From: Nocardioides rubriscoriae
GTDB lineage: Bacteria; Actinomycetota; Actinomycetes; Propionibacteriales; Nocardioidaceae
Direction of reading: 5' to 3'
Assembly (NCBI RefSeq): GCF_008087085.1
Contig: NZ_VIYJ01000002.1
Coordinates: 496,001 to 560,000 of the forward strand
DNA length: 64,000 bases
Part shown: positions 1 to 8,766 of the stretch, in pieces
Position numbering within the stretch: position 1 is the first letter of the stretch
Layout of the letters: every line of letters starts with the position of its first letter
Made by a program: the position numbers and the translations under genes
The notes under the pieces: model-generated
What the model was told of the DNA's origin: nothing
Databases searched by the model: none
Seen by the model: the letters and a program-made list of their open reading frames with translations, nothing else

Positions 1-185
1 CCGTCGAGCACGACCAGCAGCTGCCGGCCGGCGGCGGGGTGCCGCCCGACGGCACCACCGGGTCGCAGCGCCAGGGTCACCAGGTGGGCCTCGGCGGTGA
101 TCCCGATGGCCCCGATGCTGACCCCGAGGCTCCCGTGGGCCTCGACGGGTCGTCGGGGGGCCGCGGACAGCTCGAGGATGCGCAC
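1..185 (-). CDS. Cupin-domain protein, N-terminal part only (runs off the left edge)
   Basis: Only the first 61 codons lie in the window. Reading from a GTG at 185, the protein passes through a stretch ending in LLVVLDG, with PGG and GRHPA just before it. This matches the first conserved motif of small cupin barrels (a metal-site PGG..GRH segment followed by a strand and DG). The start codon lies one base after the cphA stop codon, so the gene is very probably co-transcribed with cphB and cphA. Its substrate cannot be told from the fragment. The family includes sensors and small oxygenases, and a link to cyanophycin metabolism is only inferred from position. Confidence 0.6.
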   Translation of the reverse strand, partial: MRILELSAAPRRPVEAHGSLGVSIGAIGITAEAHLVTLALRPGGAVGRHPAAGRQLLVVLD

Positions 186-186
186 C

Positions 187-2961
187 TCAGGCCTCGGGGG
201 GCGTGGGGACGAAGTCGGGGTCGGCGGCCGGGGCGTCGGCGCTCGCGCCGGAGCCGGCCTGGGCGACCGAGGACCAGTTCTCGAGCTCGCCCATCACCTG
301 GGCGTGCTTGTCGACGCAGATGACGAGCAGGTCGCCGCGGTTGGCGCGGGCCATGGCGTGGCGCACCGCCTCGATCTCGTCGAGCACCTCCTCGACCTGC
401 TTGCAGCGCGAGCCCGCGGCCATGGCGGTGCGGACGCCCTCGGCGACCAGCCCGGCGACCTCGCCGCGCTGCCGTCCGCGCAGGCTCTCGTCCTCGCGCA
501 CGACCACGACGTCGAAGTGCTGGGCGGCGATCTCGCCGAGCTCACGCATGTCCTGGTCGCGGCGGTCGCCGGCGGTCGCGATCACGCCGATGCGCGAGGG
601 GCGCGCGAGGTCGTGGGACGACGCCATCGAGTCGCCGGTGCGGTCGACGAAGTCGCCGAGCATCTTCATGCCGGGCGCGTTGTGGCAGTAGTCGACGATC
701 ACGTTGACGCCGTTGACCTCGACCTCGTTGAGGCGTCCGGGGGACAGGTAGTAGCTGGTGGAGAAGGTGCGCAGACCCTGGCGGATGTCGTGCAGGGGCG
801 CGCCGGCGGCGAAGGCGGCCGCGGCGGCGGCCAGCGTGTTCTGCACGTTCATCCGAGCCCGGCCGTTGAAGGTCGCCGGCAGCAGGTGGGTCCAGGCCAG
901 CTGCATCTCGCGCGGGCCGTGCTTGACCACGATCATCTCGCCGCGCTCGCTGGGGTTGAGCACCAGCGCCTTGCCGCCACGACGGCAGTGGGCGTCGATC
1001 ATGTCGCGGGTCTCGGTGCCGGGCTCCTCCATCGAGAACCACACGACCTGGCCCGAGCACCGACGGCGCATGTCGCGCACCAACGGGTCGTCGGCGTTGA
1101 GCACGGCGTGCCCGTCGCGCGGCACGGCCTCGACCAGGACCGCCTTGACGTCGGCGAGCTGCTCGACGGTGTCGATGCCGCGCAGGCCGAGGTGGTCGGG
1201 CTGCACGTTGAGGACGACGGCGACGTCGTTGCGCTCGTAGCCCAGGCCCTCGCGCAGGATGCCGCCGCGGGCGACCTCGAAGACCGCGAAGTCGACGCGG
1301 GGGTTCTGCAGCACCATCCGCGCCGAGCGCGGGCCGGAGGCGTCGGAGCGGATCAGCAGGCGCTCGTCGATGACGACGCCGTCGGTCGAGGTCATGCCGA
1401 CCTTGCGGCCCATGCCCTTGAAGATGTGGCTGATCATCCGCGACGTCGTGGTCTTGCCGTTGGTGCCGGTGACGGCGACGATCGGGATCCGGCTGGTCGC
1501 GCCCGGCGGGAACAGCATGTCGACGACCGGCTTGGCGATGAACTGCGGCTCGCCGATCGTCGGGTGGGTGTGCATCCGGAAGCCGGGGGCGGCGTTGACC
1601 TCGCAGATCGCGCCGCCGGTCTCGCGCACCGGCTCGGTGATGTCGGGGCAGATGAAGTCGATGCCCGCGATGTCGAGCCCGACCATGCGGGCCGCCTCCT
1701 CGGCGATCTCGACGTTCTCGGGGTGGGCCTCGAACGTGCGGTCGATCGAGATGCCGCCGGTCGACATGTTGCCGGTCAGGGCGAGCTTGACGTGGGCGCC
1801 CTCGGGCGGCACGTCGGTCATCTCGTAGCCCTGCTCGCGCACCAGCTGGACGGCGGCCTCGTCGACCTTGATCCGGGTGAGGACCTTCTCGTGCCCGACC
1901 CCACGACGCGGGTCGGCGTTGGCGGTGTCGACCAGCTGCTCGACGGTGGCGGTGCCGTCACCGGTCACCGACGCGGGCACGCGTTCAGCGATCGCGGCGA
2001 CCCGGCCGTCGATGATCAGGCAGCGGTAGTCCTTGCCCACGATCTGCGACTCGACCAGCACGACGCCGCGCCGGGACTCGGCCTGGGCGACCTCGAACGC
2101 AGCGCGTACGTCGGCCTCGTTCTCGTTGTCGAGGATGACGCCGCGGCCGTGGTTGCCGTCGAGGGGCTTGAGCACCACCGGGTAGCCGATCCGCTCCGCG
2201 GCGCGGACCGCCTGGTCGGCGGTGCGCATGACCTCCTGCTTGGGCACCGGCAGGCCGGCCGCACCGAGCAACGAGGTGGTCCGGTCCTTGTCGGAGGCGA
2301 TGTCGACCGCGATCGCGCTGGTGGCCGAGGTCATCGTGGCGCGGATCCGCTTGGCGTGGACGCCCTGGCCGAGCTGGACCAGCGAGTACTGGTTGAGCCG
2401 GATCCAGGGGATGTCGCGGGAAACGGCCTCGTCGAGGATCGCCTGGGTCGAGGGGCCGAACGCGGTGCGCTGCGCGCGCTTGATGAACTCCTCCAGCGAG
2501 GCGTCCCAGTCGAACTCGGGGTCGGCCTCGACCAGGTGGTTGACCAGGCGCACGGCCAGGCGGGCCGCGGCGAGCCCGACCTGCTCGTCGGCGTACCCGA
2601 AGATGACGTTGTAGAGGCCCTTGTGGCCCTTGACGCCACGGGTCTTGCCGCGCCGGATGTCGTGGCCGACGACCTGCTGCAGGGCCAGGGCGGCGTGCTC
2701 GGCGACGTGGCCGAGCCAGGTGCCCTCGTTGAGCCGCTCGACGAAGCCGCCGCGCTTGCCGCGCGAGCAGGAGTGCTCGCGCAGGCCGGGCAGCATGGAG
2801 AGGAGGTGGTCGGTGAACCCGGGGAGGGTGTTGGTGGGGTGGTCCTCGAGGGAGCCGAGGTCGACGACGAGGTGGATGGCCTTGTCGTAGGACCAGATGT
2901 TGGCCCCGCGGTAGACGCGGGTCTCGACGATCGTCAGGTCGGGGGTGGGACGCTCGCTCAT
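187..2961 (-). CDS. cphA: Cyanophycin synthetase (multi-arginyl-poly-L-aspartate synthetase)
   Basis: The enzyme makes cyanophycin, a poly-aspartate backbone with arginine on each side chain, using ATP in the cytoplasm. The 924-residue length suits the family. After an N-terminal domain of about 200 residues comes an ATP-grasp domain (about 220-480; LGAAGLPVPKQ and LDGNHGRGV are visible). A Mur-ligase-like domain follows, with the P-loop GTNGKTTTS near residue 495. The family uses the ATP-grasp domain to add Asp and the Mur-like domain to add Arg. The ATG at 2961 overlaps the cphB stop by 4 bp (ATGA), which indicates translational coupling and fixes the start. Polymer made here would be a nitrogen, carbon and energy store. 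Confidence 0.96.
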   Translation of the reverse strand: MSERPTPDLTIVETRVYRGANIWSYDKAIHLVVDLGSLEDHPTNTLPGFTDHLLSMLPGLREHSCSRGKRGGFVERLNEGTWLGHVAEHAALALQQVVGHDIRRGKTRGVKGHKGLYNVIFGYADEQVGLAAARLAVRLVNHLVEADPEFDWDASLEEFIKRAQRTAFGPSTQAILDEAVSRDIPWIRLNQYSLVQLGQGVHAKRIRATMTSATSAIAVDIASDKDRTTSLLGAAGLPVPKQEVMRTADQAVRAAERIGYPVVLKPLDGNHGRGVILDNENEADVRAAFEVAQAESRRGVVLVESQIVGKDYRCLIIDGRVAAIAERVPASVTGDGTATVEQLVDTANADPRRGVGHEKVLTRIKVDEAAVQLVREQGYEMTDVPPEGAHVKLALTGNMSTGGISIDRTFEAHPENVEIAEEAARMVGLDIAGIDFICPDITEPVRETGGAICEVNAAPGFRMHTHPTIGEPQFIAKPVVDMLFPPGATSRIPIVAVTGTNGKTTTSRMISHIFKGMGRKVGMTSTDGVVIDERLLIRSDASGPRSARMVLQNPRVDFAVFEVARGGILREGLGYERNDVAVVLNVQPDHLGLRGIDTVEQLADVKAVLVEAVPRDGHAVLNADDPLVRDMRRRCSGQVVWFSMEEPGTETRDMIDAHCRRGGKALVLNPSERGEMIVVKHGPREMQLAWTHLLPATFNGRARMNVQNTLAAAAAAFAAGAPLHDIRQGLRTFSTSYYLSPGRLNEVEVNGVNVIVDYCHNAPGMKMLGDFVDRTGDSMASSHDLARPSRIGVIATAGDRRDQDMRELGEIAAQHFDVVVVREDESLRGRQRGEVAGLVAEGVRTAMAAGSRCKQVEEVLDEIEAVRHAMARANRGDLLVICVDKHAQVMGELENWSSVAQAGSGASADAPAADPDFVPTPPEA

Positions 2962-3959
2962 GTGCTTGCTCCGTCCTTCTTCTTGCCGCGGCTGCGCGCC
3001 AGGCGGCGCTTGAGGGTGGTCGGGTCGGCGTCCGCGGCGGCGATGTCGCGGGCGAGCTGACGCAGGTCCTGGCCGGCCTCGGCCAGGTCGGCCGCCTCGG
3101 TCGCGTCGACCGTGGCCGTGTGGGGGACCAGGGTGCGCGTCGTGAGGTCGAAGGCCGCACCGTCGGGCAGCACGTGGAGCACCACCCCGCTGGCGAGGAT
3201 CGCCGTGGACCGCTTGGCCTCGAAGGCGTTGGTGGTGATGCGCGAGGGGTCCATGATCGTGACCGCACCGCGCCCCAGGACCCGCAGGACCTCGTGGTCG
3301 GCGTCCCCGGGCCCGGCGCCGGCGCCGGCGACGGTGTCGACGATGGCCGCGGTGTCCTCGTCGACGCCGATCCCGAGCAGCTGGGGCGACTGGGCCACGA
3401 TCATCAGCAGCCGTCCGTAGCGGTTGCGCTGGTCGAAGTGCTGGTCGATCACCGACGACCGGAGCAGTCCCAGACCCGCCGCGACCTGCGTCATCCGCTG
3501 CTTGGGCGTCGAACCCGGGCCGCCGAAGGCCACCATGTGGCTCGACTGGATGCTCGCACCCGCCGAGGTGCCGGCGACCACGACGCCACGCTCGCGGGCC
3601 GCGAGGATCTCGTCGCCGAGGGGGGTGCCGCACACGATGGCCGACAGCTTGAGCTGGTTGCCCCCGGTCATGAAGATGCCGGTGACGTCGCCGAGCCGGG
3701 CGACCAGCCCGGGGTCGTGGGCGTCCTCGCGCGACTCCGGACGGACGGCCACGACGTCGGCGGCGCCCTCACGACGGAAGAGGGCGTCGTAGACCTCGAC
3801 GACCTCGGGGCCGAGCGAGGAGGCCGTCGGCACGACCGCGATGCGAGCCTGCGGTCCGCCGCACGCGGCGACGAACTCCTTGAGGATGGTCCGGCGCCGC
3901 AGCTTGTCCTCGGCACCCCCGATGATCATGAGAGGGCCGGGCCGCGGGGCAGGGAGCAT
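2958..3959 (-). CDS. cphB: Cyanophycinase
   Basis: A serine peptidase of the S51 family that hydrolyses cyanophycin to beta-Asp-Arg dipeptides. The 333-residue protein starts MLPAPRPGPLMIIGGAEDK. It carries the nucleophile motif GTSAGAS near residue 130, and MTGGNQ and DQHFDQRNR further along, all typical of cyanophycinases. It is the first gene of a cphB-cphA-cupin operon, so synthesis and breakdown are co-expressed. The start at 3959 is supported by a TAGGGT hexamer ending 7 nt upstream, implying a leaderless message. A second in-frame ATG (MIIGGAEDK) lies 10 codons in but has no such support. Confidence 0.95.
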   Translation of the reverse strand: MLPAPRPGPLMIIGGAEDKLRRRTILKEFVAACGGPQARIAVVPTASSLGPEVVEVYDALFRREGAADVVAVRPESREDAHDPGLVARLGDVTGIFMTGGNQLKLSAIVCGTPLGDEILAARERGVVVAGTSAGASIQSSHMVAFGGPGSTPKQRMTQVAAGLGLLRSSVIDQHFDQRNRYGRLLMIVAQSPQLLGIGVDEDTAAIVDTVAGAGAGPGDADHEVLRVLGRGAVTIMDPSRITTNAFEAKRSTAILASGVVLHVLPDGAAFDLTTRTLVPHTATVDATEAADLAEAGQDLRQLARDIAAADADPTTLKRRLARSRGKKKDGAST

Positions 3960-3966
3960 GCCGACA

Positions 3967-3972
3967 ACCCTA
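3967..3972 (-). promoter_or_regulatory. -10 element of the cphB-cphA operon
   Basis: TAGGGT on the minus strand, 7 nt before the cphB ATG. The spacing suits a leaderless transcript starting at or next to the start codon. Confidence 0.6.
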
Positions 3973-4031
3973 GGGCGTGCCCGCCGGCCACCCGCGGACG
4001 CCGCCGCCGAGCGCCGGTCCGCCGTCTCTCC

Positions 4032-4037
4032 TAGGCT
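4032..4037 (+). promoter_or_regulatory. -10 element of the SixA-like gene
   Basis: TAGGCT, ending 7 nt before the ATG at 4045. Confidence 0.6.
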
Positions 4038-4044
4038 GTGGGCC

Positions 4045-4575
4045 ATGGCACACGGGACTCGCACTCTGGTCGTGATGAGGCACGCGAAGGCCGAGCAGGC
4101 CGGCCCCACCGACGTCGAGCGGGCGCTGGCCGAGCGGGGCCACCGCGACGCCGCCGCGCTGGGGGCCTGGTTGGGGGCCTGGTTGCGCGACGCCGGCATC
4201 GCGCCCGACAAGGCGCTGGTCTCGGCCGCGCGGCGCACTGCCGAGACCTGGGAGCACGTGTGCCGCGGTGCGGGCTGGGACCTCGCGCCCGAGCTCGACC
4301 GTGGTCTGTACGCCGCCGACGTCGACACCGCGCTCGACCTGGTGCGCCTGCTCGACGACGACCTGCGCACCGTCGTCGTCGTGGGTCACAACCCCACCAT
4401 GGCCTCCCTGGCGCACAGCCTCGACGACGGCGAGGGCGACGTCGGGGCGACCAACGCGATGGCGGCCGACACCTTCCCGACCAGCGCCACCGCGGTCCTC
4501 GCCGTGCCCGGCTCCTGGGCCGACCTGGGTCCCGGCACCGCCAGCCTGCTGGCCTACCACGTCGGCCGCGCCTGA
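4045..4575 (+). CDS. Histidine phosphatase family protein, SixA-like
   Basis: A 176-residue cytosolic phosphatase of the histidine phosphatase superfamily. The catalytic RHAKA motif is at about residues 12-16 (MRHAKAEQAG), and the second histidine is in VVGHNPTM near residue 115. The short length and RHAKA signature point to the SixA branch (phosphohistidine phosphatase in E. coli), but the substrate here is unknown. It is transcribed away from cphB and has its own promoter. The upstream extension of the open frame antisense to cphB is not used; the ATG at 4045 is placed by the -10 hexamer. Confidence 0.85.
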   Translation: MAHGTRTLVVMRHAKAEQAGPTDVERALAERGHRDAAALGAWLGAWLRDAGIAPDKALVSAARRTAETWEHVCRGAGWDLAPELDRGLYAADVDTALDLVRLLDDDLRTVVVVGHNPTMASLAHSLDDGEGDVGATNAMAADTFPTSATAVLAVPGSWADLGPGTASLLAYHVGRA

Positions 4576-4605
4576 CCGTCGGCCGCCGGCGCACCCCTGC
4601 TGGCC

Positions 4606-4611
4606 TAGGGT
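4606..4611 (+). promoter_or_regulatory. -10 element of the metallo-hydrolase gene
   Basis: TAGGGT, ending 6 nt before the GTG at 4618. Confidence 0.6.
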
Positions 4612-4617
4612 GCGCCC

Positions 4618-5400
4618 GTGGGTGCAGCGCGATCGGCCGCCGTGACGTGGTGGGGCCACGCGTCGATGACGGTCGAGCTCGGCCGCGCCCGGGTCGCGAC
4701 CGACCCGCTGATGACCCGCCGGCTCTACCACCTGCGGCGGGCCGTGCCCGAGCCACCGCAGGCGGCGACGCGGGCCGACCTGGTGCTCATCTCCCACCTG
4801 CACCACGACCACCTGCACCTGCCCTCGTTGCGGCGCTTCGCCGTCGACGTGCCGGTGGTCGTGCCCCGTGGTGCGGCCGCCGCCGTGCGCGGCCTGGCGG
4901 GGCGTGAGCTGGTGGAGGTCGCACCCGGCGACGTGGTCGAGGTCGCCGGCGTCCGCGTCGAGGCGCTGCCGGCCACCCACGACGGCCGGCGCGACACCTT
5001 CCCCTGGCACCACCACGACGTCCCTGCCCTGGGCTTCCGCTTCGACGACGGGGAGACCAGCGTGTGGTACCCCGGCGACACCGGGGTCCGCGCCGACTTC
5101 GCCGACGTCGAGCCGGTCGACCTGGCCGCGGTGCCCATCGGGGGCTGGGGCCCGACGCTCGGCGACGAGCACCTCGACCCCGAGGAGGCCGTGGCGGCCG
5201 TGGCGGCGGTGGGCGCGCGCTGGGCGGTCGCCGTCCACTACGGGACCTACTGGCCACTGGCCCTGCGGCGGCTCAAGCCGGCCAACCACCACCGGCTCTT
5301 CGTCACCCCGCCGCAACGCTTCCACCGGGCGGTGCTCGAGTCGGGCCTGACGGCCGTCGCGCTCACCCCGGCGTTCGGGGAGCGCGTCGTCCTGGCGTGA
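4618..5400 (+). CDS. UlaG-like metallo-beta-lactamase-fold hydrolase
   Basis: A 260-residue protein of the MBL fold. It opens with a WWGHASM segment typical of UlaG/YtnP-like members. The metal motif HLHHDHLH is at about residues 60-67 and further ligands lie in WYPGDTG and the late VAVHYGTY. No signal peptide is visible. UlaG relatives cleave cyclic or phosphorylated substrates, but the sequence does not identify the substrate. The neighbours are unrelated housekeeping genes. Confidence 0.85.
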   Translation: MGAARSAAVTWWGHASMTVELGRARVATDPLMTRRLYHLRRAVPEPPQAATRADLVLISHLHHDHLHLPSLRRFAVDVPVVVPRGAAAAVRGLAGRELVEVAPGDVVEVAGVRVEALPATHDGRRDTFPWHHHDVPALGFRFDDGETSVWYPGDTGVRADFADVEPVDLAAVPIGGWGPTLGDEHLDPEEAVAAVAAVGARWAVAVHYGTYWPLALRRLKPANHHRLFVTPPQRFHRAVLESGLTAVALTPAFGERVVLA

Positions 5401-5404
5401 GCCG

Positions 5405-6637
5405 TCAGACCGGGGGAGCGGGCGTGACGATGCCGGCCGCGGCGTCGGCCGCCTCGATCTCCTCGCGGGAGATGCCGAGCAGGTAGAGGATCGAGTCGAG
5501 GTAGGGCACGTTGACGGTCGTGTCAGCGGCCTCCTGCACGATCTTGCGGGCGTTGTAGGCGACACCGAGGCCCGCGGCGTTGAGCATGTCGAGGTCGTTG
5601 GCGCCGTCGCCGATGGCGATCGTGGCCTCGATCGGCACCCCGACCTCGGCGGCGAACTCGCGCAACGCGCGCGCCTTGCCGGCCCGGTCGACCACGTCGC
5701 CGACGATCTCGCCGGTGATGCGACCGTCGACGACCTCGAGCTCGTTGGCGCGCGAGAAGTGGATGCCGAGGTCGACGGCCAGCCGGTCGGTGATCTGGCT
5801 GAAGCCGCCGCTGACGATCGCGAAGCGGTAGCCCAGGCGGCGCAGCGTGCGCACCATGGTGCGGGCGCCGGGGGTGACCACGATGTCGTCGTAGACCCGG
5901 TCCAGGGCGCCGGCGTCGAGCCCGGCCAGCAGCCGGACCCGGCGGCGCAGCGACTCCTCGAAGTCGAGCTCGCCGCGCATCGCCGCTTCCGTCACCGCGG
6001 CGACCTCGGCCTCGTGGCCCGCGTGAGCGGCGAGCATCTCGATGACCTCGCCCTGGATGAGCGTGCTGTCGACGTCCATCACGATCAGGCGTACGCCGCG
6101 GCGCAGCAGGGTCGCGGGCTGCACGGCGATGTCGATGCCCTGCGCCGACGCCTCGGTGGCCAGCAGGGCGCGCAGGTGGTCGGGGTCGGCCCCGGAGACG
6201 TGCAGGTCGATCGCGGTCACGGGGTAGCGCGCCATCCGCTCGATGCGGTCGATGTTGCCGCCGGTGTCGGCGATCCGGCCCGCGACCGCTGCCATGTGAC
6301 CGGCCTTCAGCGGGCTGCCGATGACGGTCACGTGGGAGCGCCCTGCCGCGCGGGAGCGGTTGTCGCCGGTGCCGCGCTCGATCTCGACCTGCATGCCCAG
6401 GCCGGCCGCGGTCTCCTCGACGGCGTGCGCGACCTTCTTCCAGTCGCGCGGGGCGGTCACGAGCACGCCCAGGATCAGCCGGCCGCGCAGGATGATCTGC
6501 TCGACGTCGACCACCTCCACCCCGACGGCGGTCAGGGCCGCGAAGACCGACGAGGTCACGCCCGGCCGGTCCTTGCCGGTCAGCGTGACGAGGAGGGTGT
6601 CGGGCGTGCCGTCCGCTGCTCCTGGTCGCGTGCTCAT
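5405..6637 (-). CDS. serB: Phosphoserine phosphatase with N-terminal ACT domains
   Basis: Catalyses the last step of serine synthesis, O-phosphoserine to serine. The 410 residues match the long actinobacterial SerB (SerB2 type). Two ACT-like regions come first (LVTLTGKDRPGVTSSVF near residue 20; HVTVIGSPLKAGH near 105). A HAD hydrolase domain follows, with the nucleophile motif DVDSTLIQGE near 190 and the acidic motif IAIGDGANDLDM near 340. ACT domains in this family bind amino acids, so serine feedback is likely but inferred. It converges with the metallo-hydrolase gene, with 4 bp between stop codons. Confidence 0.95.
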   Translation of the reverse strand: MSTRPGAADGTPDTLLVTLTGKDRPGVTSSVFAALTAVGVEVVDVEQIILRGRLILGVLVTAPRDWKKVAHAVEETAAGLGMQVEIERGTGDNRSRAAGRSHVTVIGSPLKAGHMAAVAGRIADTGGNIDRIERMARYPVTAIDLHVSGADPDHLRALLATEASAQGIDIAVQPATLLRRGVRLIVMDVDSTLIQGEVIEMLAAHAGHEAEVAAVTEAAMRGELDFEESLRRRVRLLAGLDAGALDRVYDDIVVTPGARTMVRTLRRLGYRFAIVSGGFSQITDRLAVDLGIHFSRANELEVVDGRITGEIVGDVVDRAGKARALREFAAEVGVPIEATIAIGDGANDLDMLNAAGLGVAYNARKIVQEAADTTVNVPYLDSILYLLGISREEIEAADAAAGIVTPAPPV

Positions 6638-6645
6638 CGGGGCAG

Positions 6646-6651
6646 ACGCTA
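6646..6651 (-). promoter_or_regulatory. -10 element of serB
   Basis: TAGCGT on the minus strand, 8 nt before the serB ATG. Confidence 0.5.
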
Positions 6652-6721
6652 TCGGGTGCCGTCGCGGTGTCGGTGCCGACGTCCATGCTGGTCCGACGAC
6701 CCCCGAGTTCCAGGAGACCCC

Positions 6722-7099
6722 ATGAGCGACGACGAGGCCCACGTCCACCACGCGATCGACTACGTCGAAATCACCGTCACCGACCTCGACCGCGCCAAGG
6801 CGTTCTACGCCGCGGCCTTCGGCTGGCAGTTCCGCGACTACGGCCCCGACTACGCCGGTATCCGCTGGCTCGACGGTGACGGGGGGGTCGGCGGGCTGGC
6901 CGTCGGTGCCGCCCCGGCCGTCGGGGGCTCCAGCGGTGTCACGGTGCTGCTCTGGTCGGGTGACCTCGACGCGACCGTGGCCGCCGTCGAGTCCGCGGGC
7001 GGCACGGTCGTCGAAACGCCCTACGCGTTCCCCGGCGGGCGGCGGTTCTTCTTCCACGACCCCGACGGCAACCGGCTGGGCGTGTGGGCGTCGTCGTGA
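6722..7099 (+). CDS. VOC (glyoxalase/bleomycin-resistance fold) family protein
   Basis: A 125-residue single-unit VOC protein. It shows the paired beta-alpha-beta-beta-beta pattern (IDYVEITVTDLDRAKAFYAA at the start, FFFHDPDGNRLGVW at the end). Metal-site candidates are the His of HHAIDYVEI and the Glu region near FFHDPDGN. An AGGAG lies 5 nt before the ATG at 6722, so unlike many neighbours this gene is translated from a ribosome binding site. The reaction cannot be assigned; the family includes isomerases, dioxygenases and antibiotic-binding proteins. Confidence 0.85.
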   Translation: MSDDEAHVHHAIDYVEITVTDLDRAKAFYAAAFGWQFRDYGPDYAGIRWLDGDGGVGGLAVGAAPAVGGSSGVTVLLWSGDLDATVAAVESAGGTVVETPYAFPGGRRFFFHDPDGNRLGVWASS

Positions 7100-7153
7100 C
7101 CGACGGAGCCCAGGGTGCGACCGGCCCGTGGTCAGCCCGTGGTCACTCCGTGG

Positions 7154-7885
7154 TCAGCCCGGGGGCCAGACCTCGGGGGAGCAGGCCGCGACGAGGGCCC
7201 GGCGGCCGGCGCGAGCCAGGGGGGCGAGGGCGCCCCGGCGCTGCTCGGCCTCGTGGACGGTGATCGCGCCGCCGTCGTCCTCCAGGGCCAGCTCGGCGAT
7301 GCCAAGCGCCTGGAGGCCGCGCGAGGCCAGGTCGACGCACCGCGCCGGGATGCCCGGGGGAGCGACCACCGCGGGCCGGTGACGCAGGTTCATCAGCCGG
7401 TCGGCCACCTCGGGGCGCCAGCGCGCCACGTCGAGCGCGGCCAGCCGCTCGGCCGACTCGAGCAGCACCCCGCGCAGCTCGCGGTCGGCCTCGCCGACGT
7501 CGGGCAGCGGCCGGCGCCGGCCCGGCAGGAGCGTCCACTCGATGGTCGGCCCCACCCGGGCCGGCACCAGCGCGGCCTCGGCGCCGACCGCGACGACGGC
7601 CTCGCCGGCGTCGAGGGCGGCGGCGTTGAGCTCGCGCGGGCCGCCGAGCCCGACCAGGTCGCCCTCGGCCGGGAAGGCGGCCCCGAAGCCGGTGGCGCCC
7701 GCCGCGCGCAGGGCGGCCAGCGTCGACACCAGGCCGGGGTCCGGTCCGAGCACGACGTGGGTGACGTCGCCGTCGAGGACGCCGTCGAGCAGGTCGTCGG
7801 GGCCGACGTGACCGCGCAGCCAGGCCGTGGCCCACCATGCCAGACGACCCGAGACGGGCAGGGGGCTCGTGGTGTCCGTGGGCAC
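7154..7885 (-). CDS. Conserved hypothetical protein (243 aa)
   Basis: I do not recognise a characterised family. The protein is soluble, Ala/Leu/Gly-rich, without signal peptide or membrane segment. Recurrent features are GPDPGLVSTLAALRAAG, an internal VGPTIEWTLLPG segment and a C-terminal REALVAACSP-like stretch (RRALVAACSPEVWPPG). The GTG at 7885 (VPTDTTS) is chosen over the upstream frame start because TACCGT lies 6 nt before it. It is transcribed divergently from the ABC ATPase gene, with separate -10 elements 31 bp apart. Confidence 0.7.
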   Translation of the reverse strand: MPTDTTSPLPVSGRLAWWATAWLRGHVGPDDLLDGVLDGDVTHVVLGPDPGLVSTLAALRAAGATGFGAAFPAEGDLVGLGGPRELNAAALDAGEAVVAVGAEAALVPARVGPTIEWTLLPGRRRPLPDVGEADRELRGVLLESAERLAALDVARWRPEVADRLMNLRHRPAVVAPPGIPARCVDLASRGLQALGIAELALEDDGGAITVHEAEQRRGALAPLARAGRRALVAACSPEVWPPG

Positions 7886-7891
7886 ACGCCG

Positions 7892-7897
7892 ACGGTA
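7892..7897 (-). promoter_or_regulatory. -10 element of the 243-aa protein gene
   Basis: TACCGT on the minus strand, 6 nt before the GTG at 7885. Confidence 0.5.
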
Positions 7898-7928
7898 GCC
7901 GCTGCCCGGGTGGACTGCGCACACGTCC

Positions 7929-7934
7929 TAGGGT
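7929..7934 (+). promoter_or_regulatory. -10 element of the ABC ATPase gene
   Basis: TAGGGT, ending 7 nt before the ATG at 7942. Confidence 0.6.
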
Positions 7935-7941
7935 GGGCGGC

Positions 7942-8736
7942 ATGGCCCCCGTCCTCGAGCTCGCCGACGTCACGGTGCGGCGCGGGTCCTCGACGCTGCT
8001 CGACCGGGTCACCTGGGTGGTCCGCGAGGGTGAGCGCTGGGTGGTTCTGGGGCCCAACGGCGCCGGCAAGACGACGCTGCTGCAGATCGCCTCGGCCCAG
8101 CTCTACCCGACCACCGGTCTGGTCGGGGTGCTCGGCGAGCTGCTCGGCACCGTCGACGTGTTCGAGCTGCGTCCGCGCATCGGCCTGACGAGCGCCGCCC
8201 TCGCCGACCGGCTCCCACGACAGGAGCTCGTGCGCGACGTCGTCGTCTCGGCGGCCTACGGCGTGCTCGGGCGGTGGCGCGAGCACTACGACGACCTCGA
8301 CCACGAGCGCGCCGCCGACCTGCTGCGCGAGGTCGGGGTGGCCCACCTGGCCGAGCGGACCTTCGGCACCCTCAGCGAGGGCGAGCGCAAGCGGGTGCAG
8401 GTCGCCCGCGCGCTGATGACCGACCCCGAGCTGCTGCTGCTCGACGAGCCCGCCGCCGGGCTCGACCTGGGCGGGCGCGAGGACCTGGTCTCGACCCTGT
8501 CGACCCTGGCCTACGACCCCGACGCGCCCGCGACCGTCCTGGTCTCGCACCACGTCGAGGAGATCCCGCCCGGCTTCACGCACGCCCTGCTGCTGCGGCG
8601 CGGCGCCGTCGTGGCCGAGGGGCCCGTCGACGACGTCCTGACCGAGCAGGCGCTGTCGGCGACCTTCGGCATGCCGTTGCGCCTCGAGCACGCCGACGGA
8701 CGCTGGGCCGCGCGGCGCGACGTGCGCCACCGCTGA
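7942..8736 (+). CDS. Stand-alone ABC transporter ATP-binding protein
   Basis: A single nucleotide-binding domain of 264 residues. The Walker A motif GPNGAGKTT is near residue 38, the signature is LSEGERKRVQVARAL, Walker B is LLLLDEPAAGLD, and the switch histidine is in VLVSHHVEEIP. The LSEGE signature and ending resemble the YlmA/ModF-type orphan ATPases that have no permease gene beside them. No membrane partner is present here, so either it works with a distant permease or it has a non-transport role. It is followed by nfeD, which has its own promoter. Confidence 0.88.
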   Translation: MAPVLELADVTVRRGSSTLLDRVTWVVREGERWVVLGPNGAGKTTLLQIASAQLYPTTGLVGVLGELLGTVDVFELRPRIGLTSAALADRLPRQELVRDVVVSAAYGVLGRWREHYDDLDHERAADLLREVGVAHLAERTFGTLSEGERKRVQVARALMTDPELLLLDEPAAGLDLGGREDLVSTLSTLAYDPDAPATVLVSHHVEEIPPGFTHALLLRRGAVVAEGPVDDVLTEQALSATFGMPLRLEHADGRWAARRDVRHR

Positions 8737-8753
8737 CCGACCGCGCCGCCGAC

Positions 8754-8759
8754 TAGGGT
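8754..8759 (+). promoter_or_regulatory. -10 element of the NfeD-SPFH operon
   Basis: TAGGGT, ending 7 nt before the ATG at 8767. Confidence 0.6.
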
Positions 8760-8766
8760 TGCGTCC

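Noticed and set aside
97..3060. Long open frame of 987 codons on the plus strand opposite cphA
   Set aside because: It is antisense to a clear cphA with intact motifs. Its product is Asp/Val/Gly/His-rich with no domain, the usual effect of high-GC third positions on the opposite strand.
2962..3633. N-terminal extension of cphA to 1148 residues
   Set aside because: The extension is out of frame with cphB over the same bases and encodes Arg/Pro-rich nonsense. The ATG at 2961 overlaps the cphB stop.
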